DNA of 64,000 nucleotides, from assembly GCF_008274785.1 (NCBI RefSeq), contig NZ_VTPU01000016.1, positions 1 through 64,000 of the forward strand. The letters are read 5' to 3'. Position 1 is the stretch's first letter, and each line of letters starts with the position of its first letter. The notes below the pieces were generated by a model. That model did no database searches. It saw only the letters and a program-made list of their open reading frames with translations, and was not told where the DNA came from. Made by a program: the position numbers and the translations under genes. This stretch comes from Halomonas eurihalina (GTDB lineage: Bacteria; Pseudomonadota; Gammaproteobacteria; Pseudomonadales; Halomonadaceae). This document shows positions 59,340-64,000 of this stretch, in pieces.

Positions 59340-60566
59340 ATGCCCCATTCCCATCGCGGCAATGACACCAGGCCGCGCCGTTGGCGCTGGGCAGGACGCA
59401 ATGCCGAGGGACGGCGCGTTTCCGGCGAGACCGTCGCCACACGGCGCGAAGACGTCGTCCGAGGTCTCGCCGAGCAACGCATTCTCGTCCGACGCATCCA
59501 GCAAAAGCGGGGCTTCGGCGCGAGCGTAGGTCGTATCGGCGCTCGTGACATCACGCTCTTCGCACGCCAGATGGCCACCCTGCTGCGCGCCGGTATTCCG
59601 GTGCTGCAAGGCCTGAGAGTTGTCGCCAAGGGGGTCGAAAAGCCTGCCATGCGGCTTCTGGTCGAAGCGCTGAGCAAGGAGGTGACCGAAGGCGCCAGCG
59701 TGGCGGAGGCCCTGGGCCGTCATCCCCGGCACTTCGGGGGGCTCTTCGTTCATCTAGTGGCGGCCGGCGAGCAGTCCGGTACCTTGGAGCGCATGCTCGA
59801 TCGCGTGGCCACCCACAAGGAAAAGGTCGAACGGCTTCAGGGGCGTGTCCGCAAAGCACTCTGGTACCCGGCCGTTGTCCTCGTCACCGGCGTGGCGGTC
59901 GCCGCTCTGCTGCTGATCAAGGTCGTGCCGCGCTTCGAGGGGCTGTTCCGGGATTTCGGTGCCGAACTGCCGGCACTGACGCGCTTGACGCTATCGCTGT
60001 CCCAAGCCGTGCAGCACTACTGGGGCTGGGGACTTGCCCTCGCGATCGGTCTGCCTCTGCTGGTGCATGCCGGGCAACGGCGCTCCGTGGCTTTCGCCGG
60101 CCACCTGCATGCACTGGCCCTGCGCTTGCCGGTACTCGGCGATATCCTCGACAAGTCCTGCGTGGCCCGCTATTGCCGGACGCTGGCAACGACCCTCGGC
60201 GCTGGCGTGCCCCTGGTGGAAGGGCTGGAAAGTGCCGCCGGCGCCACCGGGAATCACGCCTTCAGCACTGCCATCGGTCACATTCGACGCGACGTGCTCG
60301 ACGGCCAGCCACTGCATGTCGCCATGCAGCATTCGCGGCATTTTCCAGCGCTGACGACTCAGATGGTCGCCATCGGCGAGGAATCAGGCACCCTGGATCA
60401 GATGCTCGAGCGTATCGCCGACCATTACGAGCAAGAGGTCGATGACCGCGTCGATGTCCTGACCACACTGCTTGAACCCGCCGTCATCGTGATTCTCGGC
60501 GTGATGGTCGGCGGACTGGTGGTGGCCATGTATCTGCCCATCTTCGCGCTCGGAGGCGCCATCTAA
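59340..60566 (+). CDS. pilC: Type IV pilus inner membrane platform protein PilC
   Basis: A 408-residue protein with two T2SF domains, DITLFARQMATLLRAGIPVL in the first and CVARYCRTLATTLGAGVPLV in the second, and three membrane helices (AVVLVTGVAVAALLLIKVVP, GWGLALAIGLPLLVHAG, PAVIVILGVMVGGLVVAMYL) ending YLPIFALGGAI, as in PilC. ATG at 59340 has GGAGGC. The usual next gene, the prepilin peptidase pilD, is absent here. Confidence 0.94.
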   Translation: MPHSHRGNDTRPRRWRWAGRNAEGRRVSGETVATRREDVVRGLAEQRILVRRIQQKRGFGASVGRIGARDITLFARQMATLLRAGIPVLQGLRVVAKGVEKPAMRLLVEALSKEVTEGASVAEALGRHPRHFGGLFVHLVAAGEQSGTLERMLDRVATHKEKVERLQGRVRKALWYPAVVLVTGVAVAALLLIKVVPRFEGLFRDFGAELPALTRLTLSLSQAVQHYWGWGLALAIGLPLLVHAGQRRSVAFAGHLHALALRLPVLGDILDKSCVARYCRTLATTLGAGVPLVEGLESAAGATGNHAFSTAIGHIRRDVLDGQPLHVAMQHSRHFPALTTQMVAIGEESGTLDQMLERIADHYEQEVDDRVDVLTTLLEPAVIVILGVMVGGLVVAMYLPIFALGGAI

Positions 60567-60582
60567 CATCCAGGTAGTGCGT

Positions 60583-61113
60583 TCAAGCATCGCCCGTTCG
60601 ATGCAGCCAGACGGGCGTTCCGGGTACCGCCCTGGCGAAGACCTTCAGCAGGTCCGGATCACGCAGGCGAATGCAACCATGCGAGGCGGGCACTCCCATC
60701 GGCTGGTCGTCGGGGGTTCCGTGCAGATAGATATAACGCCGCTGGGAATCGACCTCGCCGCCCCGATTGCGCCCCTTCTCGAGCCCGCACAACCACAGGA
60801 TGCGCGTAAGGATCCAGTCCCGCTCGGGATTGGCGGCGGCCAGCTCGGCATCGAACACCTCGCCGGTCGGTCGACGACCGCGGTAGACGGTGCCGCAAGG
60901 GCGGCCCTCACCGATGGCGGCACGCACATAGTGCCAGCCCAGCGGGGTGCGCCCACTACCCTTTTCCTCGCCGGTGCCCGCTGCTCCAGTGGAAATCTCG
61001 CAGGACCAGCACGCATCGCGGCCCTCGCGAATCACCAGCCGTTGGCGCGTCACGTCGATCTCGATCCAGGTGCCATCCTCCGGGGGCAAGGCCGTCAGAT
61101 GGGGGGGCTGCAT
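60583..61113 (-). CDS. L,D-transpeptidase (YkuD) family protein
   Basis: A 176-residue protein with the YkuD pattern WIEIDVTRQRLVIREGRDAC at the N-terminus and the active-site motif HGTPDDQPMGVPASHGCIRL (His and catalytic Cys) near residue 140. It has no clear signal peptide, as in several single-domain members. It would form 3-3 crosslinks in peptidoglycan or attach lipoprotein. ATG at 61113 overlaps the psrA stop (TGATG), so it is coupled to psrA. Confidence 0.9.
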   Translation of the reverse strand: MQPPHLTALPPEDGTWIEIDVTRQRLVIREGRDACWSCEISTGAAGTGEEKGSGRTPLGWHYVRAAIGEGRPCGTVYRGRRPTGEVFDAELAAANPERDWILTRILWLCGLEKGRNRGGEVDSQRRYIYLHGTPDDQPMGVPASHGCIRLRDPDLLKVFARAVPGTPVWLHRTGDA

Positions 61114-61781
61114 CAACTCGCTTCCTGCTGCGCCGGCGGCTCTGGCAACGGGGCCTGCATCGCCGAGACCACCACGGGGCGCAGGCGCCGTACCAGGTCC
61201 CGCACCGAGACATGCTCATGATAATCCTGCTCGGCGATATCGCGCAGCGCATCCAGCCCCGAGAGCGTAAAGATCACCGTGCCGAGCACGAAGTGCAGGC
61301 GCCAGAAGCGTTCGGCATCGGGCAGCTCCGGCGTCGCTCGCCGCACCAGTTCGGTGAAGCGCATGAAGACACTGCCGTACTCCTCCTGGATATAGCGACG
61401 CAGATGGCCCTGGGCCTGGCTGTAGGCCAGCCCCAGCAGGCGCATGAATACTTTCAGACTATTGCGTTCCGCCGGTACCTCGAGCACGGTGCGTGCCATG
61501 GTCTCGAGCAGTTCTTCGAGCGGAATCTCGCTGCCATCCTGGCGATGCCGCGCTTCCAGCTCGTCCAGAGCGGCATGGAATCGCGTGGTGAAAGGATCCA
61601 GATAGCGCGCGAAGACGGCCTGGATCAACGCCTTCTTGGAGCCAAAGTGGTAATTCACCGCAGCCAGATTGACCTTGGCCTTGCTAGTGATGTTGCGCAA
61701 CGACGTCTCGGCGAACCCACGCTCGGCGAACAGCACTTCGGCGGTATCCAGAATGCGCGTGACAGTATCGGGCTGGGCCAT
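61113..61781 (-). CDS. psrA: TetR family regulator, PsrA-like
   Basis: A 222-residue regulator. MAQPDTVTRILDTAEVLFAE followed by RGFAETSLRNITSKAKVNLA and AVNYHFGSKKALIQAVF is close to Pseudomonas PsrA, which senses long-chain fatty acids, represses itself and controls rpoS and beta-oxidation genes. Its location next to lexA is also as in Pseudomonas. The start at 61781 gives the family N-terminus; upstream in-frame codons were rejected. A consensus PsrA operator lies just upstream. Confidence 0.85.
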   Translation of the reverse strand: MAQPDTVTRILDTAEVLFAERGFAETSLRNITSKAKVNLAAVNYHFGSKKALIQAVFARYLDPFTTRFHAALDELEARHRQDGSEIPLEELLETMARTVLEVPAERNSLKVFMRLLGLAYSQAQGHLRRYIQEEYGSVFMRFTELVRRATPELPDAERFWRLHFVLGTVIFTLSGLDALRDIAEQDYHEHVSVRDLVRRLRPVVVSAMQAPLPEPPAQQEAS

Positions 61782-61799
61782 GAATCGGGTCCAAAGTTG

Positions 61800-61813
61800 G
61801 AAACAATTGTTTG
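61800..61813. promoter_or_regulatory. PsrA-type operator upstream of psrA
   Basis: GAAAC-AATT-GTTTG fits the published PsrA site (G/C)AAAC-N2-4-GTTT(G/C) and lies 19-32 bp before the psrA start codon, suggesting autorepression. A degenerate second copy may occur at 61867-61881. Confidence 0.7.
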
Positions 61814-61912
61814 AATATGGCCTGAGTGTACGACAGGCCAGGCACTGCCTCAATGTCACTAATTATGAACCGTTTGAAACGTCGCCTCACAATGGGACGT
61901 TGTCGCGACATT

Positions 61913-61946
61913 CGATGCGCTTTTACTGTTCGATGCACTTTTACTG
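61913..61946. repeat. Two 16-bp direct repeats with 18-bp period upstream of lexA
   Basis: CGATGCGCTTTTACTG (61913-61928) and CGATGCACTTTTACTG (61931-61946) differ at one base and are separated by TT. The second copy ends at the possible lexA -35. They may be paired binding sites for a regulator. Confidence 0.8.
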
Positions 61947-61969
61947 GATGGATCACCATGCTGTATACT
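61941..61969 (+). promoter_or_regulatory. Candidate lexA promoter with an SOS-box half
   Basis: TTACTG (61941-61946), 17 bp and TATACT (61964-61969) form a plausible promoter. CTGTATA at 61961 matches one half of the LexA box CTGT-N8-ACAG, but the other half is not conserved (CCAA). Confidence 0.4.
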
Positions 61970-62091
61970 TGACCAATAGCATGGCGGTCGGATCTGACGC
62001 TGTCCGAATCCTGGCTGCGCTCGCCGGCTTTCCGGACAGAGCCCCGGCCTACCGATCCGTCCCTTGAACAGGTTCTCGACCTGGAGGTCGC

Positions 62092-62757
62092 ATGACACGC
62101 CCCCTCACGCCCCGTCAGCAGAACGTCTTCGATTTCATCGTCAAGACCATGAACGAGCTGGGCTATCCCCCGACCCGGGCCGAAATCTCTCGCGCGCTCG
62201 GCTTTCGCTCACCCAACGCCGCCGAGGAACATTTGCGGGCCCTCGAACGCAAGGGGGTCATCCGAGTGATCCGCGGCACGTCGCGGGGCATTCGTTTACC
62301 GGCCCAGGAGGCCGAACCCCAGACCGCCGGCGACACGCCTTCGGACGCCGCCTCCTCCCAGGGGCTGCCCATCATCGGCGAAGTCGCGGCCGGTAGCCCA
62401 ATCCTCGCCACCGAGCACATCGATCGCTACTGTCCCTTGCCCCCCGAATATTTCACGCCTCGGGCCGATTACCTGCTGCGGGTGCGCGGCCTGTCCATGC
62501 AGAACATCGGCATTCTCGAAGGCGACCTGCTGGCCGTGCATCGCACTGATCGTATCCGCGATGGGCAGATCGTGGTGGCACGGCTCGAGGACGAGGTCAC
62601 CGTCAAACGCTTCCACCGCCAGGGCCATCAGGTCGTACTGGAAGCCGAGAATCCCGATTTCGCCCCTATCGAGGTCGACCTGCGCCATCAGGAACTGGAA
62701 ATCGAGGGTATCGGCGTGGGCGTCATTCGCGGGGGCAATGGCCAGGCCCTGGCCTGA
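62092..62757 (+). CDS. lexA: LexA repressor
   Basis: A 221-residue protein: winged helix ([40 protein letters not shown]), linker, and the S24 self-cleavage domain with the Ala-Gly scissile bond in GEVAAGSP, catalytic Ser in [16 protein letters not shown] and Lys in DEVTVKRFH. The repressor controls SOS genes and is cleaved with RecA. ATG at 62092 has TGGAGGTCGC. dinB follows 24 bp later, so both are probably SOS-controlled together. Confidence 0.96.
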   Translation: MTRPLTPRQQNVFDFIVKTMNELGYPPTRAEISRALGFRSPNAAEEHLRALERKGVIRVIRGTSRGIRLPAQEAEPQTAGDTPSDAASSQGLPIIGEVAAGSPILATEHIDRYCPLPPEYFTPRADYLLRVRGLSMQNIGILEGDLLAVHRTDRIRDGQIVVARLEDEVTVKRFHRQGHQVVLEAENPDFAPIEVDLRHQELEIEGIGVGVIRGGNGQALA

Positions 62758-62781
62758 TGCCTGCGGAGAGCGGAGACGGCC

Positions 62782-63828
62782 GTGCGCAAGATACTGCATG
62801 CCGACTGCGACTGCTTCTATGCCGCCGTCGAGATGCGCGACAATCCTGAGCTGCGTGACATTCCACTGGCCATCGGTGGAACACGAGAGCAGCGCGGCGT
62901 GATCGCCACTTGCAACTACCCCGCCCGAGCCTATGGCATCCACTCGGCCATGCCCACCGCCCGGGCACTGCGTCTCTGTCCCCACCTGACCCTCCTGCCC
63001 GGCAATTTCGACAAATACCGGGCGGTATCCCGACAGCTTCAGGACATTTTTCACGAATTGACGCCACTGATTGAACCCCTGTCGCTCGACGAAGCTTTTT
63101 TGGATGTCACCGATGTCGAGGATTTCCAGGGCAGCGCGACCTGGATGGCTCAGTGGCTCAAGCAAGAATGCCTGACCCGTACGGGAATCACCGTCTCGGT
63201 GGGCGTTGCCCCGGCGAAGTTTCTGGCCAAGATTGCCAGCGACTGGGAGAAACCCGACGGGCTCACGGTGATTACTCCAGAGCAGGTCGACACCTTCGTT
63301 GCCGCACTGCCGGTGCACAAGCTGCACGGCGTCGGTCCCGCCACCGCGGCACGACTGGAGTCCTTGGGAATCGCCACCTGCTCCGACCTGAGGCGCCTGC
63401 CCTTCGAGCGCCTAGCCGACGAATTCGGCAAGTTCGGACGCCGCCTCTTCGAGCTCGCGCGAGGCATCGACGAGCGTCCGGTGCGTACCGAGCGCGAGCG
63501 CAAGTCGGTCAGCGTCGAGACAACCTTCGAGCAGGATCTACCCGACCTCTCCAGCGCCCAGCAGGCATTGGTGCCGCTATGCGAGCGCCTGACGGAGCGG
63601 CTCGCCCGGCACGGTCAGCCACCCCTTGCCGGCCTGTTCGTCAAGGTACGCTTTGATGACTTCAGTCTTACCACTCTGGAGAGTCGCGGCCTTCCCGTCG
63701 CTCCCGAGAGCTTCTCGCAGCTGCTCGAACAGGCCTGGTCACGCGCCCACCGGCCCGTGAGGCTACTCGGCGTCGGCGCGCGCCTGATACCCGAAGAAGC
63801 CCGCCAGCAGCTACCTCTCCCGCTATAA
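62782..63828 (+). CDS. dinB: DNA polymerase IV
   Basis: A 348-residue Y-family polymerase: ILHADCDCFYAAVEMRDNPE (first catalytic Asp and steric gate), CNYPARAYGIHSAMPTARAL, PLSLDEAFLDVTDVE (catalytic DE), VSVGVAPAKFLAKIASDWEK and the HhH region LHGVGPATAARLESLGI. The start codon is GTG at 62782 with CGGAGACGG upstream. It is an error-prone translesion polymerase, in line with its place directly after lexA. Confidence 0.96.
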   Translation: MRKILHADCDCFYAAVEMRDNPELRDIPLAIGGTREQRGVIATCNYPARAYGIHSAMPTARALRLCPHLTLLPGNFDKYRAVSRQLQDIFHELTPLIEPLSLDEAFLDVTDVEDFQGSATWMAQWLKQECLTRTGITVSVGVAPAKFLAKIASDWEKPDGLTVITPEQVDTFVAALPVHKLHGVGPATAARLESLGIATCSDLRRLPFERLADEFGKFGRRLFELARGIDERPVRTERERKSVSVETTFEQDLPDLSSAQQALVPLCERLTERLARHGQPPLAGLFVKVRFDDFSLTTLESRGLPVAPESFSQLLEQAWSRAHRPVRLLGVGARLIPEEARQQLPLPL

Positions 63829-63839
63829 CCCATCCTGTC

Positions 63840-64000
63840 TCAAGCAAAGACCACCGTCTTGTTACCATGCCGCAAGACACGATCCTCCAGGTGCCAACGC
63901 ACGCCTCGCGCCAGTACCGCCTTCTCGACATCGCGGCCGAAACGCACCAGGTCGTCGGGCGTATGGCAATGGCTGACCCGATGAATGTCCTGCTCGATGA
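63840..64000 (-). CDS. purU: Formyltetrahydrofolate deformylase PurU (C-terminal part, cut by window edge)
   Basis: The - strand frame ending at the TGA of 63840-63842 encodes [40 protein letters not shown] and [12 protein letters not shown], matching the C-terminus of PurU (IEQDV-x-V-x-H, GRDVEK, GN+TIV). PurU hydrolyses 10-formyl-THF to formate for purine synthesis and one-carbon balance. The rest lies beyond the right edge. It is convergent with dinB. Confidence 0.85.
   Translation of the reverse strand, partial: IEQDIHRVSHCHTPDDLVRFGRDVEKAVLARGVRWHLEDRVLRHGNKTVVFA

Noticed and set aside
61961..61976. Complete LexA box before lexA
   Set aside because: CTGT is followed by CCAA where ACAG is expected, so only a half-site is claimed.

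Overview
The window is chromosomal DNA of a high-GC, heterotrophic gammaproteobacterium. The heme hemophore system, the psrA-lexA neighbourhood, the complete liu operon, the DctP/Q/M transporter and the overall codon use point to a marine or halophilic lineage, most likely Halomonadaceae. That placement is an inference from gene content; no rRNA or tRNA gene was seen in the window.

Layout. 1-1127: type VI secretion genes hcp and vgrG (vgrG cut by the window edge). 1379-2083: a lipoate-ligase-family protein. 2214-9301: liuABCDE, leucine/isovalerate degradation to acetyl-CoA and acetoacetate, behind a 16-bp palindrome, with 7-bp tandem repeats between genes. 9336-9880: a BrnT/BrnA-type toxin-antitoxin pair. 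9970-12171: an OsmC-YcaO fusion protein.

12325-19596 is the standout region: a decayed chromosomal integron. A frameshifted, internally deleted intI remnant on the + strand faces away from an AT-rich array of about seven gene cassettes on the - strand, separated by attC sites. For cassettes 1, 2, 6 and 7 the first seven bases of the cassette are exactly complementary to the R'' box of its own attC, so the boundaries are read directly from sequence. Cargo, starting nearest attI: a poly-gamma-glutamate hydrolase-like protein, a frameshifted DUF3800 protein, a HEPN-like protein, an AadA-like aminoglycoside nucleotidyltransferase, an acetyltransferase with an in-frame amber codon, a DUF4062 (TIR-like) coiled-coil protein, and an unrecognised two-gene unit (soluble protein plus four-helix membrane protein). 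Several look like candidate anti-phage or stress functions.

19812-27768: housekeeping and catabolic genes (tautomerase, dihydroxyacetone kinase, acetyltransferases, a sodium:solute symporter with a DUF3311 partner, an amidase, a LysR regulator, a YbaN-type membrane protein). 27902-38675: a complete heme acquisition locus on the - strand: ECF sigma factor, FecR-type anti-sigma, heme oxygenase, HasR receptor, HasA hemophore and the HasDEF type I secretion machine, with two Fur-box-like sites. 38865-46605: small enzymes, a cation efflux protein, RidA, a LysE exporter divergent from a MocR regulator with paired palindromes, a ClC protein lacking the gating glutamate, and a solute-binding protein.

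46736-55379: a lower-GC cluster for uptake and breakdown of unsaturated oligouronides (kduI, kduD, an IclR/KdgR regulator, a KdgM porin, a TRAP transporter, a GH105 hydrolase and an unassigned sugar isomerase). 55500-63828: YjbQ, an LPS-kinase-like protein, type IV pilus genes pilA/pilB/pilC, an L,D-transpeptidase, psrA, lexA and dinB. The window ends inside purU.
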